A stretch of DNA of 64,000 nucleotides. It comes from Poindextera sp965277425 (GTDB taxonomy: Bacteria; Pseudomonadota; Alphaproteobacteria; Caulobacterales; Caulobacteraceae). The stretch lies in the NCBI GenBank assembly GCA_965277425.1, contig CBDICR010000005.1, positions 1-64,000 on the forward strand, written 5' to 3'. A program made the position numbers and the translations under genes. This document shows, piece by piece, positions 26,327 to 36,070 of the stretch; within the stretch, counting starts at the first letter, position 1, and every line of letters starts with the position of its first letter. The notes under the pieces were generated by a model, which was not told where the DNA came from, ran no database searches, and saw only the letters and a program-made list of their open reading frames with translations.

Positions 26327-29221
26327 CTAACGGCGCGGGGGCTGAGATTTGGCCGGGACCAACCGATCATAGGCCCTTATCGCCGTTGAGCGGACCTGGG
26401 TGAGACGGGTGCGGAGCGCGGCAAAGCTCTTGGTGCGACCGGCGCGGGCGAGTGCGGCCTGGAAACCCTTTGGTTCGCCGTCGGGATCGGCGGCGTCGGC
26501 GACGGCCAGCTTCATCAACTGGGACAGGTCCTGCTGCAGCCGCCAGGCCTCGATCAGGGCGTCCAGCGAGGCGGTTGCGGCCAGGCCGGCCTCGGCCACG
26601 GCGGCGAGGGCGTCGGCGGTATGGGCGCGCAGCGGTCCGCCGGCGGCGGCATGCGCCAACTGCAGATACTGGGCGGCGAACTCGATATCGACCAGGCCGC
26701 CGGGCTCGAGCTTGACGTCCCAGAACCCGGCCGGCGGCCGCTCCCGCGCCATCAGCGCCCGCATGTCGCGCACGTCGCGGGCCAGCGCGGCGACCTCGCG
26801 CGGGCGCCTCAGCGCCGCTTCGATGGCCGCGGTCGCGGCCTCGCCGAACGCCGCGTCGCTGGCCCAGACCACCCTGGCCCGGGTGAGGGCGAGAAGCTCC
26901 CAGGTCTCCGCGTCGCGATCGTAATAGTCCTGAAAGGCAGTGAAGCTGACCGCGACCGGGCCCTTCGAGCCGGACGGGCGCAGCCGCATATCGACCTCAT
27001 AGAGACCGCCCTCGCCCGTGGGCGCCGAGAGCGCGGCGATCAGCCGCTGGGTGAAGCGGCCATAGACCGTCTCGGCCGCCCAGCCCTTGATCGACGAGAC
27101 GCCCTGGCTGTCGTCGGCGCGATAGAGCGTCATCAGGTCGAGATCGGAGCCGGCGCTCATCTCGCGCGAGCCGCACTTGCCGAGCGCGACCACGGCGACC
27201 GCGCCCGGGAAGTCGCCGCCTATGCGCTCCACCTCGGTCAGGGCGGCGAGCGCCAGCGTGCGGATCGAGGCGTCCGCAAGATCGGCGAAGGCGCGGCCGG
27301 CCTGGGTGGCGCTCAAGGACCCGCTCATCACCTGCACCCCGACGCGAAAGCTCTGTTCGCGATGGGCGCGGCGCACGGCGTCCATGGCCGCCTCGAAACC
27401 CGGCCCGGCGCGCGCGATCGCCGCGTTCAGCGCCGCCTCGTCCTCGCCGGGCTCGACGGGCGCGAAGAAGCCGCGATCGAGCATGGCGTCGAGCGCCGCG
27501 GGGCGCCGGGCCAGGGTCGAGGCCAGTTGCGGGGCGAAGGCCATCACCTCGACGATCAGCTGGAAGAGCCGCGGCTGGGCCAGGAACAGCGACTGGACCT
27601 GCACACCGGCGGCCAGGCCTTCGAAAAAGGCGGCGAAGCGGGTGAAGGCCTCGTCCGGCGCACCGGTGGCGTTGGCCGCTTCGAGCAGACGAGGCGCAAG
27701 TCGGGTGAAGAGTTCGCGTCCCCGCTCCCCGCGCGTGGCGGCGATGCGGCCGTGGTGCCAGGCGCGAATGGTCGAGGCGATCCGGTGCGGATCGGAGAAC
27801 CCCATGTGCGCGAGGGTCTTCAAGGTCTCTGGGTCGTCATCGACGCCGGTGAAGACCAGGCTGCCGAAGCGCGAGGACAGATCCTCGCCATCGGAAAAGA
27901 GTTCGGCGTAACGCCCGTTCACCCCGCGCAGCAGCCGGCCGACCTTGGCGTCGAAAACACCCAGATCGTTTTCACCCCAGAGCGCCGCGATCCGCCGCCG
28001 TTCGGCGTTGTTTTCCGGCAGCTTATGGGTCTGCTCGTCGGCGATCATCTGGACGCGGTGCTCCAGCGCGCGCAGATCGCCATAGGCCTGGGTCAGTTCA
28101 CTGGCGGCATCGGCCGAAATCTGCCCGCGGGCCGCGAGCGCTGAAAGGGCCTCGAGGGTGCGGTTGGAGCGCAGGCCGGGGTCGCGCCCGCCCAGGATAA
28201 GCTGCTGGGTCTGGACGAAGAATTCGATCTCGCGGATGCCGCCGCGGCCGAGCTTCAGGTCGGCGCCCTTGGCGGTCAGCCGCTCGTCGACCTTTTCGGC
28301 ATGGATCTGCCGCTTGATCGACTGGATGTCGGCGATGGCCGCGAAGTCGAGATTGCGCCGCCAGACGAAGGGCGAGAGTTCGTCCAGGAAGGCCTGGCCG
28401 CGCGCCACGTCGCCCGCGGCGGACCTGGCCTTGATGAAGGCCAGCCGCTCCCAGTTCTGGCCCAGCCCTTGATAGTAGTCGATCGCCGCCGCCACCGGCG
28501 CCGCCGGCGGGGTGAAGGACGGATCGGGGCGCAGGCGCAGATCGACTCGGAAGACGTAGCCGTCCGAGGTTCTCGCCTGCAGCAGCTCGGCCAGGGCCCG
28601 GACCGCGCGCGTTGCAAAGACTTGCGGCTCCACGCCCTGCGCCAGCGGCAGCAGGTCCGGCTCGTAGAAGACCGAAAAATCGATATCGCTGGAATAGTTG
28701 AGCTCGAAGGCGCCGTACTTGCCCATGGCGATGCAGAAGAGACCCGCCATCGGCCCCTGGGCGCCGCCGACGTCCCGGAGTCGACCAGCCTCCTCTTCTC
28801 GGCGCGCAACCGCCTCAAGCGCCACGGCCACGGCGACATCGGCGAAGCGGGTCAGCGCGCCGGTCACCTGGTCCAGGTCCCAGACGCCGCCCAGGTCGCA
28901 GAGCGCGGTCAGCAGGTGCAGTTCGGCCTTGGTCCGACGTAGCCCTTGCTCGGCCGGACCCCTGGTCGCCTCGACCAGGATGGCGCGCAACAGTGATTCC
29001 GGCTCGCCGCGCAACATCCGCCCGAGCGAATCCGGATGACGCCGCGCTAGGCCGGCCAGATAGGGCGAGGCGGCGAAGACCGGCCGCAGGGCATCGGCCG
29101 CGGCGTCCAGGGCCTCGCGCCAACCGCCTTCCGCGGCCGCCGACCGGAGGATTTCGAGCAGATCGGCGGCTCTCGCCCCGTCAAGCACCGGCCCGCAGGC
29201 TTTAAGGCTTTCAGCCAGCAT
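26327..29221 (-). CDS. glnE: Bifunctional glutamine synthetase adenylyltransferase/deadenylylase
   Basis: A 964-residue two-headed nucleotidyltransferase that adenylylates and deadenylylates GlnA in response to PII. The N-terminal deadenylylase domain has FELNYSSDIDFSVFYEPD and GRGGIREIEFFVQTQQL. The C-terminal adenylyltransferase has SREMSAGSDLDLMTLY and KLEPGGLVDIEFAAQYLQL. Both Asp-x-Asp metal pairs are intact. The size matches other GlnE proteins (about 950). The start at 29221 is only 6 nt after the histidine kinase stop, so it seems to be the last gene of the degP/two-component operon, an unexpected partner. Confidence 0.95.
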   Translation of the reverse strand: MLAESLKACGPVLDGARAADLLEILRSAAAEGGWREALDAAADALRPVFAASPYLAGLARRHPDSLGRMLRGEPESLLRAILVEATRGPAEQGLRRTKAELHLLTALCDLGGVWDLDQVTGALTRFADVAVAVALEAVARREEEAGRLRDVGGAQGPMAGLFCIAMGKYGAFELNYSSDIDFSVFYEPDLLPLAQGVEPQVFATRAVRALAELLQARTSDGYVFRVDLRLRPDPSFTPPAAPVAAAIDYYQGLGQNWERLAFIKARSAAGDVARGQAFLDELSPFVWRRNLDFAAIADIQSIKRQIHAEKVDERLTAKGADLKLGRGGIREIEFFVQTQQLILGGRDPGLRSNRTLEALSALAARGQISADAASELTQAYGDLRALEHRVQMIADEQTHKLPENNAERRRIAALWGENDLGVFDAKVGRLLRGVNGRYAELFSDGEDLSSRFGSLVFTGVDDDPETLKTLAHMGFSDPHRIASTIRAWHHGRIAATRGERGRELFTRLAPRLLEAANATGAPDEAFTRFAAFFEGLAAGVQVQSLFLAQPRLFQLIVEVMAFAPQLASTLARRPAALDAMLDRGFFAPVEPGEDEAALNAAIARAGPGFEAAMDAVRRAHREQSFRVGVQVMSGSLSATQAGRAFADLADASIRTLALAALTEVERIGGDFPGAVAVVALGKCGSREMSAGSDLDLMTLYRADDSQGVSSIKGWAAETVYGRFTQRLIAALSAPTGEGGLYEVDMRLRPSGSKGPVAVSFTAFQDYYDRDAETWELLALTRARVVWASDAAFGEAATAAIEAALRRPREVAALARDVRDMRALMARERPPAGFWDVKLEPGGLVDIEFAAQYLQLAHAAAGGPLRAHTADALAAVAEAGLAATASLDALIEAWRLQQDLSQLMKLAVADAADPDGEPKGFQAALARAGRTKSFAALRTRLTQVRSTAIRAYDRLVPAKSQPPRR

Positions 29222-29227
29222 CGGCTC

Positions 29228-30640
29228 TTAAGCCGCCCTCGGCAGCACCAGGGCCACACGCAGGCCAGGGCCGAACGCGCCCACCCTGCCCGGGCCCTCA
29301 TCCAGCTCCAGCCACCCGCCATGGGCCTTGGCCACCGCGGCGACCAGCGAAAGGCCCAGGCCCGCGCCCGGCTGATTGCGGCTGTTCTCCAGCCGCACGA
29401 ACCGCTGCACGATCCGCCCGCGATCCTGGTCGCAGACGCCAGGACCCGTATCGGTGATGGAAAACTCCACCTCGCCCGAAGAGCGTCGCCGGGACCGCAG
29501 CATGACCGCCCCGCCGCGCGGGGTGTACTTCACGGCGTTATCCAGCAGGTTCGCCAGGGCCTGGGCGAGAAAGTCGCGGTCGCCGCGGACGCTCAGGCCA
29601 GGCGCAAGCTCGGCTTTGAAATCCAGGCCATGCTCCTCGCAGGCCGGCTCATAGAGTTCGGCGATATCGGCGGCCAGCTGGCTCGGGTCGAACGGATCCT
29701 GCTTGGGCGCGGCGCCGGCCGCCTCCAGCCGCGCAATGGCCAGGACGGTCGCGAAGGTGGCCAGAAGCGCGTCGGCGTCGCCCAGGGCCTGGGCCAAGGC
29801 CGCCTTGGGATCGCCCTTTCCCGCCTCGACATCGATCAGGGCCAGTTCCAGCCGTGTGCGCAGCCGGGTGAGCGGCGAGCGCAGATCATGGGCGATGGCG
29901 TCGCCGGCGTGGCGGATGCTGGTGATCGACCGCTCGAGCCGATCCAGCATGTCGTTCAGCCCCGCGCCCAGTTCGTCGAACTCGTCGCGGCCGCCCTGCA
30001 GCGGCACCCGCGCGCGCAGGTCGCCGCCCCTGACCCCCGCCACCACCGCGTTCAGGCGCGCCACCGAGCGGTTGACGTTGCGGCTGACCAGCAGGCCGCC
30101 GCCCAGGCCGAGCAGGACCACAAGCGCGACCGCGCCCCACATGGCCCGCTCGATGCGTGAGATGAAGGTCTCGGCGAATGTGACGTCGGTGGCGACGGTG
30201 AGGGCCTCGCCGCCGCTGAGCCGGGTCGTCTCGCCGATCGCCCATCGCTGGCCGACGGCGGCGGCGTCCGGCGTCGTGCGTACGCTGCGCGTGAAACGCA
30301 TCCAGACCGGGCCGGATCTGCGGCCGTCGACGGTCGGGGCCGTGGCCAGCGAGCCTCCGAGCCGCCGGCCGCGCGCGTCCGTCAGCAGGTACAGGAAAGG
30401 ACGGTCGTTGGCGCCGGAGACCGTGAAACGGCGCAGCACCGCCGGGTCGCCGCCCGCCCGATAGATAGCGTCGAGCGCGCGGGTCTCCTGGGCGACCCCA
30501 TGATCGGCCAGTTGGGTCACCTCGCCGACCGTGGTCAGGTAGATGTAGGCCAGCAAGGCCGCCGCCGAGGCCCCGAACATGACCAGAAACAGCAGGGTGA
30601 GCCGGAACGGACTGGTGCGGAACAGGGCAGGCAGGCGCAT
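29228..30640 (-). CDS. Two-component sensor histidine kinase
   Basis: A 470-residue membrane kinase of the EnvZ/CpxA type. TM1 lies at about residues 13-34 (LTLLFLVMFGASAAALLAY) and TM2 at about 167-187 (MWGAVALVVLLGLGGGLLV), with a periplasmic domain between. A HAMP domain (NVNRSVARLNAVVAGVRGGD) precedes the HisKA box with His251 (AIAHDLRSPLTRLR). The ATPase boxes are NLLDNAVKYTPRGG, DTGPGV and GAGLGLSLVAAVAKAHGG. It starts 3 nt after the response regulator gene. Downstream of degP, it likely monitors the envelope; the signal is unknown. Confidence 0.92.
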   Translation of the reverse strand: MRLPALFRTSPFRLTLLFLVMFGASAAALLAYIYLTTVGEVTQLADHGVAQETRALDAIYRAGGDPAVLRRFTVSGANDRPFLYLLTDARGRRLGGSLATAPTVDGRRSGPVWMRFTRSVRTTPDAAAVGQRWAIGETTRLSGGEALTVATDVTFAETFISRIERAMWGAVALVVLLGLGGGLLVSRNVNRSVARLNAVVAGVRGGDLRARVPLQGGRDEFDELGAGLNDMLDRLERSITSIRHAGDAIAHDLRSPLTRLRTRLELALIDVEAGKGDPKAALAQALGDADALLATFATVLAIARLEAAGAAPKQDPFDPSQLAADIAELYEPACEEHGLDFKAELAPGLSVRGDRDFLAQALANLLDNAVKYTPRGGAVMLRSRRRSSGEVEFSITDTGPGVCDQDRGRIVQRFVRLENSRNQPGAGLGLSLVAAVAKAHGGWLELDEGPGRVGAFGPGLRVALVLPRAA

Positions 30641-30643
30641 GGC

Positions 30644-31315
30644 CTAGCCGTCGAGCCGATAGCCCGCCCCACGCACCGTAGTCAGCATCGGGCGGTTGAA
30701 GCCCTTGTCCAGCTTGGCGCGCAACCGCGAGACATGCACGTCGATGACATTGGTCTGCGGGTCGAAATGATAGTTCCAGACCTTCTCCAGCAGCATGGTG
30801 CGGGTCACCGACTGGCCGGCATGGCGCATCATGAATTCGAGCAGCTGGAACTCGCGCGGCTGCAGATCGATCGGCTTGCCGTCCCGCCGAACGGCGCGGC
30901 CGATCAGGTCCATCTCGAGTTCGCCGACGCGCAGCGTCGTCGCCACGGCCCCGGTCTCGCGCCGGCGCGACAGGGCCTCGACGCGGGCGGTCAGTTCGGC
31001 GAAGGCGTAGGGCTTGACCAGATAATCGTCGCCGCCGGCCTTCAGGCCCGTGACCCGGTCCTCGATTTCGCCGAGGGCGGACAGAAAGAGCACCGGCGTC
31101 TGGTCGCCCTCGCGCCGCAGCGTCTCGACCGCGGTCAGGCCGTCCATGTTCGGCATCATGCGATCGACCACCAGCACGTCGAAGCCGCCGGCTCGCGCCG
31201 CCTCCAGACCGAGCGCGCCGTCGGCCGCGTGCACCGTGTCGTGGCCGGCGTCGCCCAGCCCGCGCACCATGGCCGCGCCCGCCTCGGCGTCGTCCTCGAT
31301 GATCAGAATCCGCAT
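30644..31315 (-). CDS. OmpR-family response regulator
   Basis: A 223-residue regulator. The receiver domain starts MRILIIEDDAEAGAAMVRGL with the phospho-acceptor Asp51 (VLVVDRMMPNMDG), the Thr/Ser switch in VLFLSALGE and the conserved Lys in DYLVKPYAF. The winged-helix effector has LQPREFQLLEFMMRHAGQ and NVIDVHVSRLRAKLD. ATG 31315 gives the normal start; upstream in-frame residues to 31444 are shadow sequence. It lies 19 nt after degP and 3 nt before its kinase. It could control degP, as in other protease/two-component pairs. Confidence 0.93.
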   Translation of the reverse strand: MRILIIEDDAEAGAAMVRGLGDAGHDTVHAADGALGLEAARAGGFDVLVVDRMMPNMDGLTAVETLRREGDQTPVLFLSALGEIEDRVTGLKAGGDDYLVKPYAFAELTARVEALSRRRETGAVATTLRVGELEMDLIGRAVRRDGKPIDLQPREFQLLEFMMRHAGQSVTRTMLLEKVWNYHFDPQTNVIDVHVSRLRAKLDKGFNRPMLTTVRGAGYRLDG

Positions 31316-31334
31316 CGTTCCCCCGTCGTCGGTC

Positions 31335-32906
31335 CTATCCCTCGATCTTGATCGGCACGAAATAGTTATGACCGTCGCGCCGGATGCCGAGCAAGATGCT
31401 GGGGCGACCTTCCTTCTTGGCGGCGGCGACGGCGGTCTGCACATCGCGCGGCGCCGCCACGCTGGTGTCGCCGGCCCGGACGATCAGGTCGCCGGCCTTC
31501 AGCCCCTGGTCGCCGGCGTCCGACGAGTCCTTCACGCCAAGCACCACCGCGCCGTTCTGGCCGGACGGCACGCTGAAACGACGCCGTGCGCCCTCGTCCA
31601 AGGCGCCCAGGGTCAGGCCGAGCACGTGCGGGTGCTCGGCCTCCGGCGCATCGGGGGCGACCAGCGGACCTTCACCGCCAGCGGCGCCATTGGCCGCCAA
31701 CTGCTCCTCGGACGGACGGGTGCCCGAGCGGACATCGACGTCCTGGGATTTGCCGTCGCGCAGCACGGTCAGGTGCAGGACGTCGCCGCTGTGCGACTGG
31801 GCGACGAGACGGGTCAGTTCGGTGTTCGAATCGACCGCGTGGCCGTCCAGCGCCACCACCACGTCGCCCGGCTTGACGCCGGCCTTCTCCGCCGGGCCGC
31901 CCGGCACGAGGTCGGCCACCAGCGCGCCTTTGCGCGTGCCCATGCCGAGGCTCGCGGCGATGTCGGGGGTCACGTTCTGAATGTTCGCGCCCAAATAGCC
32001 GCGGACGATCTTGCCGCCGGAGATGAGCTGTTTGGTGATGTTGTCGGCCACGTCGGCGGGGATGGCGAAGCCGATGCCGATCGACCCGCCGGACGGGGTG
32101 AAGATCTGCGAATTGACGCCGATCACCCGGCCGTAGATGTCGAAGGTCGGACCGCCGGAATTGCCGCGGTTGATCGGCGCGTCGATCTGGATGAAGTCGA
32201 CGAAGCTGTCGCCGATGTCGCGGCCATAGGCCGAAACGATGCCGGCGGTCGCGGTATTGCCGAGACCGTAGGGATTGCCGATGGCGATCACCCAGTCGCC
32301 GACGCGCGGCTTGGCGGAGTCCTCGAAATCGACGAACGGGAAATCGTGACCTTCGACCTTGATCACGGCCAGGTCGGTCGCCTCGTCATGGCCGATGACG
32401 CGGGCGGGCAGGATGCGGCCGTCCTTCAGCGTGACCTTGATGTCCTCGGCGTTCTCGATGACGTGGTTGTTGGTGACGACGTAGCCGTCGGCTGAAATGA
32501 AGAAGCCGGACCCCTGCGATTCGGCCTTCGGCGAGGCCGACTGGCCACCGCCGCCACTGTCATCGCCGCCGCTGTCGCCGTCTCCGTCGCCGTTATCCCC
32601 GCCGCCGCCCTTCGGCCCGAGATTGGGAATGGAGAGGCCGGGAATGCCTTGCAACTCGCTGGCGCTGAGGTGCGTGGTCACCTCGATCGACACCACGGCC
32701 GGCGACACCTTTTCGAAGATGTCGGCGAAGGAAAGCGGCGCGCCCGGCGGCGGCGAGAAGATGGTGGCCGTGGAAATCGGCGTTGTCGCCAAGCGATTGA
32801 CGGTCATCGAGTTCGGCGACCAGCGGACGCCGCCGCCGGCAAGCGCGGCCGCGGCGACCCCCGCCGTGGCGACGCCGATGATGATGCCGGATTTCAGAGA
32901 GGCCAT
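31335..32906 (-). CDS. degP: DegP/HtrA-family periplasmic serine protease
   Basis: A 523-residue trypsin-like protease with an N-terminal membrane or signal segment (SGIIIGVATAGVAAAALAG). The catalytic triad is complete: His148 (VTNNHVIEN), Asp178 (ATDLAVIKV) and Ser250 (INRGNSGGP). Two PDZ domains follow (about residues 290-390 and 425-515: RGYLGANIQNVTPD and GAVVLGVKDSSDAGDQGLKAGD). A Gly/Asp/Ser-rich low-complexity insertion (residues about 97-122) lies before the protease core and is unusual in degree. It performs periplasmic protein quality control. Likely first gene of degP, regulator, kinase, glnE. Confidence 0.93.
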   Translation of the reverse strand: MASLKSGIIIGVATAGVAAAALAGGGVRWSPNSMTVNRLATTPISTATIFSPPPGAPLSFADIFEKVSPAVVSIEVTTHLSASELQGIPGLSIPNLGPKGGGGDNGDGDGDSGGDDSGGGGQSASPKAESQGSGFFISADGYVVTNNHVIENAEDIKVTLKDGRILPARVIGHDEATDLAVIKVEGHDFPFVDFEDSAKPRVGDWVIAIGNPYGLGNTATAGIVSAYGRDIGDSFVDFIQIDAPINRGNSGGPTFDIYGRVIGVNSQIFTPSGGSIGIGFAIPADVADNITKQLISGGKIVRGYLGANIQNVTPDIAASLGMGTRKGALVADLVPGGPAEKAGVKPGDVVVALDGHAVDSNTELTRLVAQSHSGDVLHLTVLRDGKSQDVDVRSGTRPSEEQLAANGAAGGEGPLVAPDAPEAEHPHVLGLTLGALDEGARRRFSVPSGQNGAVVLGVKDSSDAGDQGLKAGDLIVRAGDTSVAAPRDVQTAVAAAKKEGRPSILLGIRRDGHNYFVPIKIEG

Positions 32907-33064
32907 AGTCGGAACGATCCTTGTCTTCGGGCCACGCGAACGGGCGCCAGCGCGTCAGCCTAAACCTAGGCATGAGACGTGATGGCGCCAATGGCTGCGC
33001 GCGTCTTGCGCCGCCTGATAGGCGTTTTCGGGTACGCAACTGTGGCGCAACCGTGACCGGCCGC

Positions 33065-33514
33065 TCAATTCTCGGTCAAGGCCGCCAGGCGCGCCTTTTC
33101 AGGCTCGCTCAGTTCCGCGCCTTCAGACGCCGCCGGTCGTCGTCGCACGAAAAGGGCGCCGGCGCCCAGAGCGACGATCAGAAAAGGCGTCAGCCACAGG
33201 ACGGCGTTGCCGGCCGAGAACCGGGGCTGGAGCAGGATGAACTCGCCATAGCGGCTGACCAGGTCGGCCTTGATCTGCGCATCGCCGGCGCCGGCGGCCA
33301 CCTCCTGGCGCACCCTCTGACGCAGATCGTGCGCCAGATCGGCGTCGGATTCATCGATCGACTCGCTCTGGCAGACCACGCAGCGTATCTCGCGAAACAG
33401 CGTCCTGGCGCGCGCCTCCTGGGCGGGGTTTTTCAACTGATCGGCCGGATCGGCGGCGGCGTTGGCGAGGCAGAACACCGCCCCAAGGACGGCCAGCACC
33501 AGCCGCGCCTTCAT
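33065..33514 (-). CDS. ccmH: Cytochrome c maturation protein CcmH (CycL)
   Basis: A 149-residue thiol-redox component of haem ligation. A signal peptide (MKARLVLAVLGAVFCLANAA) is followed by the active-site motif REIRCVVCQSESIDESDADL (the RCxxC motif), then FLLQPRFSAGNAVLWLTPF and a C-terminal TM helix with a basic RRR end (about residues 107-125). It reduces the CXXCH cysteines of apocytochrome c in the periplasm. The start overlaps the ccmF stop (ATGA, 33511-33514). Confidence 0.94.
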   Translation of the reverse strand: MKARLVLAVLGAVFCLANAAADPADQLKNPAQEARARTLFREIRCVVCQSESIDESDADLAHDLRQRVRQEVAAGAGDAQIKADLVSRYGEFILLQPRFSAGNAVLWLTPFLIVALGAGALFVRRRPAASEGAELSEPEKARLAALTEN

Positions 33515-35520
33515 TCGGCCGGCTCCGGAACGGGCGCGGAGGCGGGCGCCATCGCCTTGGCGCGGCGCGGCGCGCCGAAGCGTAGCCGGCGGTCGGTCAG
33601 GGAGAGGCCGCCGCCGAAGGCCATCAGCAGCGGTCCCAGCCAGATCAGCCGAACCCAGGGGTTCCAATAGGCGCGGACGAGCCAGGCCGCCTGGCCGGCG
33701 GGGCCGGTGCGAGGCTCGCCCAGCACCACATAGAGGTCGCTCAGCCCGCGCAGGCAGATGGTGACGCGCGAGGTGGTCTGCTGGTTGGCCGGATAGAAGC
33801 GACGCTCCGGCGCGGCCTGGCAGATGACCGCCCCATCGCGCGTGACCGCGAGCGTCGCCCGCTCGGCGGTATAGTTGGGCCCGTCGACCTCGCCGACCTT
33901 GTCGAGGCTCAACTGGTAGCCGGCCGCGCTCATGCTGTCGCCGAGGCCAAGCACCTTGGCGGCCTCGACGCGCCCGCTGGTCTCCATGGCCGCGCCCAGG
34001 ATGAAGAGGCCAAGCCCGATATGGGCCAGGCTCATGCCCCAGGCGCCGCGCGGCAGGTGACGCAGGCGACGCCAGACCTCGCCCGCCCTGGCGCCGCCGC
34101 CGCGCAGGCGCTCGACCAGTTCGGTCAAGGTCCCGGCGATCAGCCAGACGCCGAGGGCCAGGCCCGCCGCCGTCACCGCCTGGCCGGGGCGGGCGAAGGC
34201 GAACGAGAGGGTGCCGGTCGCGACCGCAAGGCCTGCGGCGATTCCAAGCCGCTGCACGGCGCCCTTCAGATCCGCCCGCTTCCACGGCAGCAGGGGCGCG
34301 ATCGGCAGGATGAGCAGCACCGCGGCCATCAGCGGCGCGAAGGTGCGGTTGAAATAGGGCGGCCCGACCGACACCGCGTCGCCGCTCAGGGCCTGACGGA
34401 TCAGCGGAAAGAGCGTGCCGAACAGCACCGCCGCCGTCGCCGCGGCGAGGAAGAGATTGTTGAGCACCAGCGCCCCTTCGCGGCTGATCGGGGCGAAGAG
34501 GCCGCCGGGGCTGAGGCTGGGCGCGCGCCAGGCGAAGACGACGAAGCCCACCCCCGCCGCGAAGCCGAGAATGCCGAGCAGAAGGATGCCGCGCGCCGGG
34601 TCAATGGCGAAGGCGTGCACCGAGGTCAGGACGCCGGACCGGACCAGGAAGGCGCCCAGCATGGAAAAGGTGAAGGCGACCAGGCCAAGGAACACCGTCC
34701 AGCCGGCCAGGGCGCCGCGCTTTTCGGTCACCGTCGCCGAATGCAGCAGCGCCGTCGCGGCCAGCCAGGGCATGAAGCTGGCGTTCTCGACCGGGTCCCA
34801 CGACCACCAGCCGCCCCAGCCCAGCACATAGTAGGACCAGAAGGAGCCCAGCATGATGCCGATGGTCAGAAGGCTCCAGGCGGCCAGGGTCCATGGCCGC
34901 ACCCAGCGCGCCCAGGCCGCGTCGACCCGCCCCTCGATCAGGGCGGCGAGGGCCAGGGAAAACACCACCGACATGCCGACATAGCCGGAATAGAGAAACG
35001 GCGGATGGATGGCGAGGAAGGGGTCTTGAAGCAGCGGATTGAGCGAATGCCCCTCCACCGGCGGATCGGCCAGCCGCATCAGCGGATTTGAGGCGAACAC
35101 GGTGTAGCCGAGGAAGAGCACGCCAAGGCCCCCCTGCACCGCGACGGCGCTGGATTTCAGCCGCGCCGGGAGCCCGCCGCCGACCAGGGCCAAAACCGCG
35201 CCATAGCCTGTCAGGGCCAGGCACCAGAGCAGCATCGAGCCCTCATGGCTGCCCCAGACGCCGGTGATCTTGTAGAAGAGCGGCTTGGCCGAGTGGGAGT
35301 TCTGCGCCACGTTGGCGACGGAAAAATCCGAGGTTACGAAGGCGTACATCAGGCAGGCGAAGGCGACCGCCGTGCAGATGAAGGCGCCGGCCGCCGCGCC
35401 TTCGCCGGCGCCGGACAGGGCCGCAGATCCGCGCCAGCGCCCGCCCGCCGACAGGCCGAGCTGAGCCAGCGACAGCGCGAAGGCCAGGATCAGGGCGAAG
35501 GAGCCGAACTCGGCGGTCAT
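33511..35520 (-). CDS. ccmF: Cytochrome c haem lyase subunit CcmF (CycK)
   Basis: A 669-residue polytopic inner-membrane haem lyase with about 14-15 hydrophobic segments. The haem-handling tryptophan-rich signature is intact: YYVLGWGGWWSWDPVENASF. Other conserved parts are KITGVWGSHEGSMLLW and IHPPFLYSGYVG. ATG 35520 (MTAEFGSFALILAFALSLAQ) overlaps the ccmE stop; the very long frame reaching 36189 is shadow sequence. It works with CcmH and CcmI to join haem to apocytochrome c. Confidence 0.95.
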   Translation of the reverse strand: MTAEFGSFALILAFALSLAQLGLSAGGRWRGSAALSGAGEGAAAGAFICTAVAFACLMYAFVTSDFSVANVAQNSHSAKPLFYKITGVWGSHEGSMLLWCLALTGYGAVLALVGGGLPARLKSSAVAVQGGLGVLFLGYTVFASNPLMRLADPPVEGHSLNPLLQDPFLAIHPPFLYSGYVGMSVVFSLALAALIEGRVDAAWARWVRPWTLAAWSLLTIGIMLGSFWSYYVLGWGGWWSWDPVENASFMPWLAATALLHSATVTEKRGALAGWTVFLGLVAFTFSMLGAFLVRSGVLTSVHAFAIDPARGILLLGILGFAAGVGFVVFAWRAPSLSPGGLFAPISREGALVLNNLFLAAATAAVLFGTLFPLIRQALSGDAVSVGPPYFNRTFAPLMAAVLLILPIAPLLPWKRADLKGAVQRLGIAAGLAVATGTLSFAFARPGQAVTAAGLALGVWLIAGTLTELVERLRGGGARAGEVWRRLRHLPRGAWGMSLAHIGLGLFILGAAMETSGRVEAAKVLGLGDSMSAAGYQLSLDKVGEVDGPNYTAERATLAVTRDGAVICQAAPERRFYPANQQTTSRVTICLRGLSDLYVVLGEPRTGPAGQAAWLVRAYWNPWVRLIWLGPLLMAFGGGLSLTDRRLRFGAPRRAKAMAPASAPVPEPAE

Positions 35521-35993
35521 TGGCCGTTCGCGGCGGTCTGGGCCTGGCCGCGCCACTCGCCGGACGCCTTCAGCGCCCTGACCAGTTCGCGCGGCATATA
35601 GCGCTCGTCGTGCTTGGCGAGAATCTCGCTGGCTTCGAACACCCCGTCGGGGCGGAAGGCGCCCTTGGCGACGACGCCCTGGCCCTCGCGGAAGAGGTCG
35701 GGCAATTCGCCCGTATAGGCGACGGGGTCCTGGTCGCGATGGTCGGCGACCACGAAGGCGATGCCGCCGTCCGGCGTCTTGCGCAGGCTGCCCATGGCCA
35801 CCAAGCCGCCAAGCTCGATGGTCCGGCCCGCGGGCACGCCGGCGGCGCGCGCCTGGGACGGCGAATAGAAGAAGGAAACGGAATTGCCCAGGGCATAGAA
35901 GGCCAGCCCCGCCGAGGCCGCCAGAATCGGCGCGGCGACAGACACCGCCGCCAGTCTGCGGCGCGCCTTTCTCGACTTGGGCAGGAGGTTCAT
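35517..35993 (-). CDS. ccmE: Haem chaperone CcmE (CycJ)
   Basis: A 158-residue membrane-anchored haem chaperone: a basic N-terminus, one TM segment (AVSVAAPILAASAGLAFYAL, about residues 15-34) and a periplasmic beta-barrel with RTIELGGLVAMGSLRK. The covalent haem-binding His lies in the AKHDERYMP motif. A ribosome site (AGGAGG-like, GCAGGAGGTT read on the plus strand) should be noted as complement only; the start is the ATG at 35993. It is the second gene of ccmI-E-F-H. Confidence 0.94.
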   Translation of the reverse strand: MNLLPKSRKARRRLAAVSVAAPILAASAGLAFYALGNSVSFFYSPSQARAAGVPAGRTIELGGLVAMGSLRKTPDGGIAFVVADHRDQDPVAYTGELPDLFREGQGVVAKGAFRPDGVFEASEILAKHDERYMPRELVRALKASGEWRGQAQTAANGQ

Positions 35994-36070
35994 GACTTAG
36001 GGCGTTCTCGTGTCCGGCGCTTGGAGCAAAGGATTTTGCCACAAAAATGGTGGAGGATCGCTTCGGGCCT

